Positions 1 to 5,745 of a stretch of DNA of 8,555 bases are shown here, one piece after another; the first letter of the stretch is position 1, and each line of letters begins with the position of its first letter. The position numbers were made by a program, and so were the translations under genes. The notes under the pieces were generated by a model, which worked only from the letters and a program-made list of their open reading frames with translations, was not told where the DNA came from and made no database searches. This DNA is from Parcubacteria group bacterium GW2011_GWA2_45_30 (GTDB taxonomy: Bacteria; Patescibacteriota; Minisyncoccia; Sungbacterales; HO2-52-23), in assembly GCA_001001625.1 (NCBI GenBank), contig LCKU01000038.1, forward strand, positions 1 to 8,555, read 5' to 3'.

Positions 1-492
1 TTGTAAATTTGAAACTATATTAGAAATCGTGCAGCTGTATTTTTGGCTAAACGCCCTGCTGCCGGGCGAGCGAAGCGCGATTTGAAGATACGCTCCAATG
101 TTTCCGCACATATTAATTCCCGCCAGCCGGTTGAGAAATTCACCCAGAGTAAGATCCAATTGCCTTTGCAGTTCGCCGGTTAAATTCTGTATAAAATTTC
201 CGCCGCCGCCCTGAATCCAGGAAACCACTGAATTGGTCATGGCGCGCAGGATGGCATTGGATGCGGCTTTCAGAGCCACATCCAGAAAGTTTTCTTTGAT
301 GCATTCAATATCCAAAATGAAGCAAGCTGTGGGTGGTTTGACAATTGGCACCAGGGCCTGCGCTTTTTGCGGAACAACTAAAATCGCGGCAGGAATTAGG
401 ATGGAAGGAAGGAGTAACGCGAAAATAAGAAGACCGGAAAGGTTTTTTTGTAAATTTTGCCAGGTTTTTTTTGTGGATAGATGGCTTGACAT
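1..492 (-). CDS. Partial exported protein of a CPR secretion/pilus-type cluster (3' end beyond the window)
   Basis: An open frame of 164 codons starts at ATG 492-490 and runs without a stop to base 1, so the C-terminus is missing. The start lies 4 bases after the TAA of the upstream gene at 497-1732, which implies one transcript and translational coupling; no Shine-Dalgarno is visible. Residues 1-14 are polar with several lysines, followed by a hydrophobic stretch (about 19-41, SGLLIFALLLPSILIPAAIL) and an AQA-L site near residue 47, together resembling a signal peptide or membrane anchor. The mature part has a Cys pair (FILDIECI region), an amphipathic stretch with MTNSVVSWIQ followed by four glycines-rich residues, and later NMCGNIG and YSCTIS. 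From memory, the motif order (hydrophobic leader, then S-x-V-x-W-I near a glycine-rich turn, then a Cys segment) resembles uncharacterised proteins in CPR type IV secretion/pilin loci. No catalytic motif is seen, and function is not assigned. Confidence 0.82.
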   Translation of the reverse strand, partial: MSSHLSTKKTWQNLQKNLSGLLIFALLLPSILIPAAILVVPQKAQALVPIVKPPTACFILDIECIKENFLDVALKAASNAILRAMTNSVVSWIQGGGGNFIQNLTGELQRQLDLTLGEFLNRLAGINMCGNIGAYLQIALRSPGSRAFSQKYSCTISNIVSNLQ

Positions 493-496
493 GGGT

Positions 497-1732
497 TTAT
501 AAATTTGCTATATTGCAGATAAGTGGTGGGAGTTCATATATCATGGACTTTCCGCTTGTCAGCAAAGGGGGTTCTTGAAAAAGATCCCTTTTTGTTTTAG
601 GGTGATCTCGTGGATCCGGGTCCGTGATGTATGTAGTAACATCCCGCCATTGACAAGCGGAGAAGCGGGTGCAAATCCCGCCGGATTGTGGTTGTTGTAT
701 AAGTAACGGATAAAGTAACACCGCTTTGTCGTCCTCGCTGAATGTTATTCCGCGCGCTTTCAGCCATTCGGGAATTGTTACGGTGTGAAACTCGGTTGCT
801 TCGCGCCGCATTTTAATGCGGGCCGACATCACCACCAGAGCATATACCGCATCTTTGGGATCTGTGGCTTGGATCAGTTTTATTTGTTCGGTTCCTTTTC
901 GCGCGTACCAAAGTTCTTGTTTATGAAATGTGGCGATGGTGCGGGGCGCGGGGAGTTTTTTCAAGTCCCCGGCGATATTTTCCCGCGCCTCAATAATCGG
1001 CGTTATGGCATCCAAGGGGCCACGGCTTTCTTCTTCCAGCGCATTTGCCAAAAATTCCATTTCGTCCGCGTCCTGCAAAGACGGCACATATTTTTCATAA
1101 ATTCCGGCGACTGAATTGAAATAATTTTTTATAGCCGCATCGTTTGAATCATTATTTATGATGATTTCCGAATCCGGGATTGATTTTTCGGAAAACGGTT
1201 CATAAGGCGAAAGTTTTTGGATATAGGAAACGAACTCATCGCTGAATTTCTGGTCTGCTCCGGGTTTAAGCAGGGTTTGCAATCCGTCCAGACCCCCGCT
1301 GCCCAGAAACTTTTGCACAAAATAATCGGTCAGGTTTACATTTTTTTGCGCGGCTTCTTGCAGGAGCTCGGCGGCCGGCGCGGTTTCCGCTTCGGATCCG
1401 GCCGAATCAATTTTCTCCGGTTCGGCTAATTTGTCTCCTGGCCCGGCTTTCAACGGGTCGCGATTTTTAGCAATCTCCTCGCCGTCGGGCGTTCCGTCCC
1501 CGTCCGTATCTGATTTTTGCGGATCGGTTTTGTAAAAAATTTCTTCCCAGTCCTTCAGGCCGTCTTCGTCCGAGTCCTTGGCGAGTTTAGTCGGTTTTTC
1601 GGTTTGTTTCCCGGCCTCAATTCGCGTATCGGAAAGGTCGGTAAGGCGGGAGGTAAATTGCGGTCCGATTAGCGCGTAAATTCCAACTGTTCCAAGTATC
1701 AGCACGATTGTGGATAAGTATGCGGCATGCAT
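497..1732 (-). CDS. Membrane-anchored protein with thrombospondin-3-like Ca2+ loops
   Basis: A 411-residue protein. Residues 4-23 form one N-terminal transmembrane segment with little before it, so the rest is probably outside the cytoplasm. Two acidic calcium-type loops follow: DSDEDGLKDWEE (53-64) and DTDGDGTPDGEE (75-86), spaced like thrombospondin type 3 repeats. A Pro/Glu/Ala-rich linker (about 92-125) leads to a mostly helical domain (about 130-345) with no enzyme motif. From memory, TSP3 loops followed by this helical domain are common in CPR secretion/pilus clusters, which fits the neighbour 4 bases downstream. The ATG at 1732 is directly preceded by an in-frame TGA, so no upstream start is possible; there is no Shine-Dalgarno. 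The last 50 or so residues (358-394) are encoded by a 111-base segment bounded by 11-base inverted repeats, so the native C-terminus may have been replaced. Function is unknown; a structural or adhesion role is an inference. Confidence 0.85.
   Translation of the reverse strand: MHAAYLSTIVLILGTVGIYALIGPQFTSRLTDLSDTRIEAGKQTEKPTKLAKDSDEDGLKDWEEIFYKTDPQKSDTDGDGTPDGEEIAKNRDPLKAGPGDKLAEPEKIDSAGSEAETAPAAELLQEAAQKNVNLTDYFVQKFLGSGGLDGLQTLLKPGADQKFSDEFVSYIQKLSPYEPFSEKSIPDSEIIINNDSNDAAIKNYFNSVAGIYEKYVPSLQDADEMEFLANALEEESRGPLDAITPIIEARENIAGDLKKLPAPRTIATFHKQELWYARKGTEQIKLIQATDPKDAVYALVVMSARIKMRREATEFHTVTIPEWLKARGITFSEDDKAVLLYPLLIQQPQSGGICTRFSACQWRDVTTYITDPDPRDHPKTKRDLFQEPPLLTSGKSMIYELPPLICNIANL
551..661. 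repeat. 111-bp segment bounded by perfect 11-bp inverted repeats
   Basis: TCCGCTTGTCA at 551-561 is exactly complementary to TGACAAGCGGA at 651-661. The interior holds further short hairpins, for example AAAAAG/CTTTTT at about 578-593 and GATGT/ACATC at about 625-642. The segment is 37 codons long, lies in frame in the C-terminal tail of the 497-1732 gene and encodes low-complexity, Pro- and Asp-rich sequence. It resembles a small non-autonomous palindromic insertion. No target duplication is evident at its borders, so the mobile origin is an inference. Confidence 0.5.
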
Positions 1733-1751
1733 TCAGTCGCGTGTTTGAGCT

Positions 1752-1780
1752 ATTATGAGAGTGAAACACCCAAATGTTAT
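1752..1780 (-). promoter_or_regulatory. Possible promoter for the leftward TSP3-protein gene
   Basis: On the minus strand, CATAAT (1757-1752, 5 of 6 to the -10 consensus) follows ATAACA (1780-1775, 4 of 6 to the -35 consensus) with 17 bases between. Transcription would begin near 1745, leaving a very short leader before ATG 1732. This is by-eye matching only. The rest of the 1733-1865 gap holds the palindromic repeat at 1811-1846 and no other clear signal. Confidence 0.3.
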
Positions 1781-1810
1781 TGGCTGAACACGTTGAAGTC
1801 GTACATTGAG

Positions 1811-1846
1811 GTAGTCCTTTCCTTCGACAGGCTTAGGATAAACTAC
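1811..1846. repeat. REP-like palindromic repeat in the divergent intergenic gap
   Basis: The 36-bp unit opens with GTAGT and closes with ACTAC. Inside these arms are TCCT/AGGA pairing on the minus strand and the core CTTCGACAGGCTTAGG. The core matches, from memory, a widespread bacterial repeat of the type CCTTCGACAAGCTCAGGA, known from many intergenic spacers. It lies 20 bases upstream of the ATG at 1866 and would form a hairpin with an internal loop. It could be a passive repeat or part of the leader of the rightward gene. No second copy is in the window. Confidence 0.6.
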
Positions 1847-1865
1847 TCGGGGACTATTTATCACT

Positions 1866-2936
1866 ATGCTTTCAAATAAATCCATTATTATCGGAATAGG
1901 AGCAATCATTGTACTGGCGATAGTTTTTTTTATATTTATGCCATTTTTTAGGAAAACCGAGGGGGATCGGAATCTGGGGACGCTCCCTAAAACAGGGGAG
2001 CGTCCTATCGGAGCTGTTCCCGCATCACGACCTCCGACGTTCACGTCTTCGCCTCTTGAGGCATTAAAGCCGATTCCTGGCGTTATTCCATTGACCACTC
2101 CGCTTCTTGTAGATCCGGGAGAGAGGGGTATACCTTCACAGGAAATTGGAGAAATAAAGCCGCCATCTAATCTTTTGTCCATTCCCGAGGCAGTGCAAAA
2201 AACTAAGGAAATATACGAAAAAATACAAAGAAATCTTGGAATTTCTCCGCCCGCAACCGGGCCCCTGACGGAAAAACAAATTTTTGACATTATCTGGCCC
2301 CCGGAATACGTTACCGGGCTTAGGGGTCTGGAAAATGAAATCAATTGGTATATTTTGCCAAGTGAACGCAGCGCGTTTAAGACCGACGCGGACGTATTTA
2401 AATCACTTAAAAATTTACTTATGATATTCCATCAAAATGGATGGATAAGCGACCAAGAATATCCAATTTTTCAAAAAGCGCTGAACGAAACCCTTCCCCA
2501 TATGATTCAGGAAGAGCGAAAGAATCTTCAGTCCGGCCTGCCACAATCACGGACATTGCCGGGGCAGCAGCAAATCATTGTGGATGGGAATCCAGCGGTT
2601 CTCTCGGATGACATATTGAAAGGCCTTTCATATGTACTTAAAGCAGGGGAGCCGACCAACGCCGCCTGGATTCGCGGGGCGGATTGCTATAAAGACGATA
2701 TTCCGGTATATCCGGTTCCTGGATTCAGCGCGCCAGCGTTTTTTTGCAATGCCGGCCTGCATGTACACTGTGGCCACAGCGGCTGTTTTTTGCATTTTCA
2801 TAGGGACTGTCTCCCGCATAGCGTAGGATGTCATATTCCTTTAGGGTGCCTTAATTTGGTGTGCAAAGTGTGGCCAAACGCCGTTTGGGATGCGCCGTGG
2901 TACCCATTGCCCACGACCATGTGCGGATGCGGATGA
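1866..2936 (+). CDS. Membrane-anchored protein with Pro-rich linker and Cys/His-rich C-terminal domain
   Basis: A 356-residue protein that I do not recognise as a named family. Residues 6-27 form one strong transmembrane segment followed by FFRK, predicting a cytoplasmic N-terminus and external C-terminus. Residues 35-105 are a Pro/Thr/Ser-rich linker. Residues 106-225 look helical and charged, without an enzyme motif. The C-terminus (274-356) has ten cysteines (274, 294, 302, 307, 315, 322, 328, 333, 353, 355) and at least seven histidines, concentrated in 294-333, and ends in CGCG. If exported, this part is probably disulfide-bonded or metal-binding (inference). The divergent position beside two secretion-cluster-like genes suggests it belongs with them. 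ATG 1866 has only a poor GGGGA 12 bases upstream, so initiation is not clear. A hairpin-forming segment at 1978-2005 lies inside the linker. The gene ends at TGA before a bidirectional terminator. Confidence 0.85.
   Translation: MLSNKSIIIGIGAIIVLAIVFFIFMPFFRKTEGDRNLGTLPKTGERPIGAVPASRPPTFTSSPLEALKPIPGVIPLTTPLLVDPGERGIPSQEIGEIKPPSNLLSIPEAVQKTKEIYEKIQRNLGISPPATGPLTEKQIFDIIWPPEYVTGLRGLENEINWYILPSERSAFKTDADVFKSLKNLLMIFHQNGWISDQEYPIFQKALNETLPHMIQEERKNLQSGLPQSRTLPGQQQIIVDGNPAVLSDDILKGLSYVLKAGEPTNAAWIRGADCYKDDIPVYPVPGFSAPAFFCNAGLHVHCGHSGCFLHFHRDCLPHSVGCHIPLGCLNLVCKVWPNAVWDAPWYPLPTTMCGCG
1978..2005. repeat. In-gene palindrome (hairpin element) in the linker-coding region
   Basis: GGACGCTCCC at 1978-1987 is complementary to GGGAGCGTCC at 1996-2005, with T/A and a bulged G extending the stem around a short A-rich loop. 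The hexamer ATCGGA stands on both sides, at 1966-1971 and 2007-2012, which could be a duplication left by insertion or chance. The segment codes for part of the disordered linker (about residues 38-47), a place where added residues would be tolerated. Confidence 0.5.
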
Positions 2937-2943
2937 TGACGAG

Positions 2944-2971
2944 TATTAAGTACCCAGTATTAAGTATTAAG
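2944..2971 (+). repeat. Heptamer tandem array, left arm (unit TATTAAG)
   Basis: Four consecutive 7-base units begin 7 bases after the TGA of the rightward gene: TATTAAG (2944), TACCCAG (2951), TATTAAG (2958) and TATTAAG (2965). Three are identical and one is diverged. The units read in the direction of the gene and lead into the terminator hairpin. A matching array in the opposite orientation lies at 3020-3048. Confidence 0.75.
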
Positions 2972-2977
2972 GTGATA

Positions 2978-3005
2978 AAAAACGGCACACACCGTTTTTA
3001 TTTTT
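2978..3005. terminator. Bidirectional intrinsic terminator between convergent genes
   Basis: AAAAACGG (2978-2985) and CCGTTTTT (2992-2999) form a perfect 8-bp stem around a CACACA loop. The plus strand continues in T-rich sequence to 3005, and the minus strand exits into a run of T (complement of 2977-2982). It therefore fits as a terminator for both the 1866-2936 gene and the uvrD-ksgA transcript. Confidence 0.75.
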
Positions 3006-3019
3006 CAAATCAGTTTTTC

Positions 3020-3048
3020 CTTAATATTAAAATACTATATACTTGATA
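3020..3048 (-). repeat. Heptamer tandem array, right arm (unit TATTAAG, reversed)
   Basis: Read on the minus strand from 3048 the units are TATCAAG, TATATAG, an 8-base TATTTTAA and TATTAAG. The TAG stop of ksgA (3037-3035) is inside the second unit, so the array covers the last codons of the gene. The innermost unit plus one base (3019-3026) is perfectly complementary to 2965-2972, and the outer units are partly complementary to the left arm, so the arms can pair around the terminator. Confidence 0.65.
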
Positions 3049-3751
3049 TTAATTTTGCCCATTGTTCCAGCGAGAGTTCTTGGGGACGGGCTTTGGGGTT
3101 TATTCCAGTTGCGGCAAATGCCGCGGCAATTTTTTGCTTACCCAGTTTTTTTCCGAGAACGCCAAGAAGCATTTTGCGTTTTTGCGAAAAGCCAAGACGC
3201 AAAATTTCAAAAAAGTTTTCCATAGATATTTTGTTTTTTTGAAAAAATCCGTCCGATATATCCGATATTGATATAATTGCAGAATCAACTTGGGGTTTTG
3301 GATAAAAGCAGTCGGCCGGAACGTCTTTTATAATTTGCGGAGTCCCGTATACCTGGACTGAAAGCGTGAGAAGATTGGCGTGCGGAGGTTTTGCTGTGAT
3401 GCGTCGCGCAACCTCTTTTTGCACGGTGAGGACAATGCGTTCAGGGCGTGGCTCGCATTCAAGCAGGAGTCGTATAAGCCGCGCGGTTAGGTAATAAGGG
3501 ATATTAGCGACTACTTTATAGGAATTAGTTTGTAGCTTGTAGTTTGTAGTAATTTCCGATAATTTTTTTAAAATATCACCCTTGATTATTTCAATATTTT
3601 TAACTCCATCCTTCTTAAATCTTTGCGTTAAATTTGCGGCTAGATACTCGTCTTTTTCAACGGCAATAACTTTTCCCGCGGTTTTGGCAAGTTCGCGGGT
3701 AAGTATCCCGGTCCCCGGGCCGATCTCAAGAACGGTGTCTTTTTGCGACAC
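3035..3751 (-). CDS. ksgA: 16S rRNA (adenine-N6,N6)-dimethyltransferase KsgA/RsmA, N-terminally short
   Basis: KsgA methylates two adjacent adenines near the 3' end of 16S rRNA using S-adenosylmethionine, in late small-subunit assembly. Counted from GTG 3751, the visible motifs are EIGPGTG (9-15, SAM motif I), VIAVEKD (28-34, acidic ribose-binding residue), IKGDIL (56-61), the catalytic NIPYY (83-87), FYPKPQVDSAI (149-159) and FSQKRKML (188-195). At 238 residues it is about 30 shorter than usual: the N-terminal segment with the K-S-L-G-Q-[NH]-F motif, which helps bind SAM, is absent after the only standard start. Upstream the frame stays open but has no ATG, GTG or TTG for over 100 bases and overlaps conserved uvrD sequence. 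A GGAGGTGG sits 13 bases before the GTG. Residues 68-77 (around NYKLQT) are an in-frame insertion made of heptamer repeats. The family call is firm; whether the enzyme is active is uncertain. Confidence 0.9.
   Translation of the reverse strand: MSQKDTVLEIGPGTGILTRELAKTAGKVIAVEKDEYLAANLTQRFKKDGVKNIEIIKGDILKKLSEITTNYKLQTNSYKVVANIPYYLTARLIRLLLECEPRPERIVLTVQKEVARRITAKPPHANLLTLSVQVYGTPQIIKDVPADCFYPKPQVDSAIISISDISDGFFQKNKISMENFFEILRLGFSQKRKMLLGVLGKKLGKQKIAAAFAATGINPKARPQELSLEQWAKLISSI
3529..3549. repeat. Three tandem heptamers inside ksgA
   Basis: TTTGTAG (3529), CTTGTAG (3536) and TTTGTAG (3543) stand in perfect tandem, with a following T starting a fourth. In the sense of ksgA the unit is CTACAAR. 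Total length is 21 bases, or seven codons, so the frame is kept. It encodes the segment around NYKLQT between SAM motif III and the catalytic NIPY, a variable loop in this family. Similar TTGTAGC-type strings are, from memory, frequent in CPR intergenic regions. Confidence 0.7.
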
Positions 3752-5730
3752 CTCTGCCGTTTTTCCACCTCCATCAAATGTTCCGGAATTTCGGATAAAA
3801 ACCGCGAAGGAGGATTTATTTGGATGGAGCCGAATTGGGTGCGCTGGAGCGCATAAGTAAGGAAAATTTGATCTTTGGCGCGGGTAATTCCCACATAGCA
3901 GAGCCGCCGCTCTTCTTCCAGATCGGCCGGATTAAACAGTGTGCGCGAATGAGGCAAAATCCCGTCTTCACATCCAGCCAAAAAAACAGCGGAAAATTCA
4001 AGGCCTTTAGCCGCATGTAAAGTCATTAGCTGGACGCCGTTTTTGCCTGCCCCGTAGTGAACGCTTTGCGTTCTACTATTGGGGTTTTTTTCTTCCGTTT
4101 CTTCCATATCAGACATGAGGGATACGTCTTCCAGAAGCTTTTCGATCCCATTAGGCGGAGAATTTTCGGAGTATTTGGCAGCCAGATTCAAAAGTTCCTT
4201 GACGTTTTCCCAGCGTTCATCCGCATTAAGGGCGCTTTCCTCCAGGTATTCTTTATAGCGGACGGAGGCAAGCAGGAATTTAAGAAACGGCATAGCCGGC
4301 CTGTTTTTTATTTCCTGGCGCAACTTTTTCATGAGAATATGGAAGTTCTCTAGTGCCGCTAAATTGCCGGTTTTTTGTCCAGCGTTTGCCAGATAAAAAA
4401 GCAGGGCGTTTTTGCCAATGCCGCGCGCCGGGACATTGGCAATGCGCTTCAAGCTGAAAAGATCGCGCTCGTTTAAAATATAGCGCAGATACGCTAAAAG
4501 ATCTTTTACTTCTTTGCGCTGATAAAATCGGATGCCACCCGTGATTTTGTAGGGAATTTTCCGTATGAGCATTTCTTCTTCAAGGGCGCGGGATTGGGCA
4601 TTGGTGCGGTAAAGCACCGCGATTTCATGATGCCGCACCCCCTCTTTCAACAATTGACTTATTTGTTCGCCTATGAATTCCGCTTCAGCCCGCTCGTTTT
4701 CTACTGCGATTACTTTTAACTTTTCTCCACCCGCGCGATCAGTCCATAGATTTTTCTTTTTTTGCAGGCGGTTTTGGGAAATAACGCTTCGCGCCGCATC
4801 CAAAATTGCCTGGGTTGAGCGATAGTTCTGGTCAAGTATTATAACTTTGGCATCCGGCCAATCCCTTTCAAAATTTAAAATGTTGCGGTAGTCAGCATTC
4901 CTCCATCCGTATATGGCTTGGGCATCATCTCCGACAACCGCAATATTGCGGTATTTGCGGGCCAGCCCCGCTATCAGGACGTATTGGGCGTGATTCGTAT
5001 CCTGCCATTCATCTACATGAATGTAGCGAAAGCGTTCCTGATATGCCTCTAAAATTTTGGGTTGCAAATCGAAAAGCCGGCAGCATTGCATAAGCAGATC
5101 ATCAAAGTCCATGGAATTTGATTCCTGCAGGCGCTTTTGGTAAAAGGCATAAGCGCGATGGAGTGTTTTAGGGAAAAGATCGTTTAAGTTCTCGCGCTTC
5201 GCATAGTCCTCCGGGCCGACAAGCTCGCTTTTTAGTCCGGATATGGAATTTAGAAGCACGGGCGCGGAGAATTGTTTGGGGTTTATGCCTATTTCTTTCA
5301 TAACTTCTTTTAGAATTGAGAGCGAATCATCTTCATCGCAGACCGTGAAATTCGGGAAAAACCCAAGTTTGGTCGTGTGATGGCGTAAGATGCGAAGGGC
5401 AAAAGCATGGAAAGTTCCGATAAACCCCGTTAGAGGTCCGGCGCCAAAGGCACCGGCAGACGCCATATGGCGTCTTACTTCTAACGGGGTGAACGGCTCT
5501 TGTAAAAGTGTATTAACTCGGGTTCTCATTTCATTGGCGGCTTTGTTGGTGAAGGTCACGGCCAGAATATTTTCTGGGGATACCCCCTTTTGGATCAGGT
5601 GAGCGATGCGGTGGGTCAAAACCTTGGTCTTTCCGGATCCGGGGCCGGCCAAAATCAAAACCGGACCTTCAGTGGCCTCCGCCGCTTCACGTTGTTTCGG
5701 ATTTAGATCGTCAATTAGAGGATTTGGCAT
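3640..5730 (-). CDS. uvrD: UvrD/PcrA-type superfamily 1 DNA helicase
   Basis: A 3'-5' ATP-dependent helicase of DNA repair and replication restart. Counted from ATG 5730 (696 residues), the motifs are in canonical order: Q motif LNPKQREAAE (9-18), Walker A AGPGSGKT (28-35), Ia TFTNKAANEM (59-68), Ib GTFHAFALRILR (105-116), II VDEWQDTN (239-246), III VVGDDAQAIYGWR (265-277), IV LDQNYRST (299-306), V VQLMTLHAAKGLEF (566-579) and VI EERRLCYVGITRAK (606-619). The frame is open for 44 codons further upstream, but that part is unlike the family, so MPNPL is the likely start; a TATAAT 6 bases before it suggests a leaderless mRNA. Residues 81-102, between motifs Ia and Ib, come from a palindromic element and extend a normally short loop. 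The conserved region ends at SRFLSEIPEHL (642-652). The basic tail after about 656 is read from the start of ksgA in another frame and is probably not ancestral. Confidence 0.96.
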   Translation of the reverse strand: MPNPLIDDLNPKQREAAEATEGPVLILAGPGSGKTKVLTHRIAHLIQKGVSPENILAVTFTNKAANEMRTRVNTLLQEPFTPLEVRRHMASAGAFGAGPLTGFIGTFHAFALRILRHHTTKLGFFPNFTVCDEDDSLSILKEVMKEIGINPKQFSAPVLLNSISGLKSELVGPEDYAKRENLNDLFPKTLHRAYAFYQKRLQESNSMDFDDLLMQCCRLFDLQPKILEAYQERFRYIHVDEWQDTNHAQYVLIAGLARKYRNIAVVGDDAQAIYGWRNADYRNILNFERDWPDAKVIILDQNYRSTQAILDAARSVISQNRLQKKKNLWTDRAGGEKLKVIAVENERAEAEFIGEQISQLLKEGVRHHEIAVLYRTNAQSRALEEEMLIRKIPYKITGGIRFYQRKEVKDLLAYLRYILNERDLFSLKRIANVPARGIGKNALLFYLANAGQKTGNLAALENFHILMKKLRQEIKNRPAMPFLKFLLASVRYKEYLEESALNADERWENVKELLNLAAKYSENSPPNGIEKLLEDVSLMSDMEETEEKNPNSRTQSVHYGAGKNGVQLMTLHAAKGLEFSAVFLAGCEDGILPHSRTLFNPADLEEERRLCYVGITRAKDQIFLTYALQRTQFGSIQINPPSRFLSEIPEHLMEVEKRQRCRKKTPFLRSARGPGYLPANLPKPREKLLPLKKTSI
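3765..3772 (-). promoter_or_regulatory. Shine-Dalgarno-like site for ksgA
   Basis: GGAGGTGG on the minus strand (3772-3765) is an excellent anti-16S match inside the end of uvrD. It lies 13 bases before GTG 3751, longer than the usual 5-10. The same bases encode MEVE in the less conserved tail of UvrD. It is the best visible support for initiation at GTG 3751. An ACG codon at 3760-3758 is better spaced but would be an exceptional start. Confidence 0.5.
5424..5490. repeat. 67-bp three-way-junction palindromic element inserted in frame in uvrD
   Basis: The outer arms, ACCCCGTTAGAGGT (5424-5437) and ACTTCTAACGGGGT (5477-5490), pair over 14 positions, with one G-T on the plus strand. Between them stand two more hairpins: CCGGCGCC-AAA-GGCACCGG (5438-5456, one mismatch) and the perfect palindrome AGACGCCATATGGCGTCT (5458-5475). 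Only one base separates the parts at 5457 and at 5476. The whole folds as a compact three-armed junction. It encodes about 22 Ala/Gly/Arg-rich residues in UvrD. From memory, TTCTAACGGGGT-type palindromes recur in Parcubacteria genomes. Confidence 0.8.
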
Positions 5731-5736
5731 GTGGAT

Positions 5737-5742
5737 ATTATA
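5737..5742 (-). promoter_or_regulatory. -10 element of uvrD, probably giving a leaderless mRNA
   Basis: A perfect TATAAT on the minus strand (5742-5737) lies 6 bases before ATG 5730, so transcription would start at or beside the A of the start codon. There is no Shine-Dalgarno at this gene, which agrees with leaderless initiation. The -35 position (5765-5760, CCGCCA) matches the consensus poorly. Confidence 0.5.
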
Positions 5743-5745
5743 TGC

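Noticed and set aside
233..502. Rightward open frame of 89 codons
   Set aside because: It is antisense to the secreted-protein frame at 1-492, which has a signal-like leader, couples to the upstream gene and continues off the window.
1733..1865. tRNA or small RNA gene in the divergent gap
   Set aside because: No cloverleaf, T-loop motif or terminator is present; the only structure is the palindromic repeat.
1733..2344. Long leftward open frame of 203 codons opposite the Cys-rich gene
   Set aside because: It is antisense to a gene with a clear transmembrane anchor and domain structure, crosses the palindromic repeat at 1811-1846 and resembles no protein family.
2944..3048. CRISPR-like array
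   Set aside because: Units are 7 bases and contiguous, with no spacers and no cas genes.
3730..3780. Programmed -1 frameshift from uvrD into ksgA at the A-rich runs (GGAAAAACG or CGCAAAAAG)
   Set aside because: KsgA is in the -1 frame, but neither run is a full slippery heptamer in the UvrD frame, and a GGAGGTGG site supports independent initiation. Not excluded, only unsupported.
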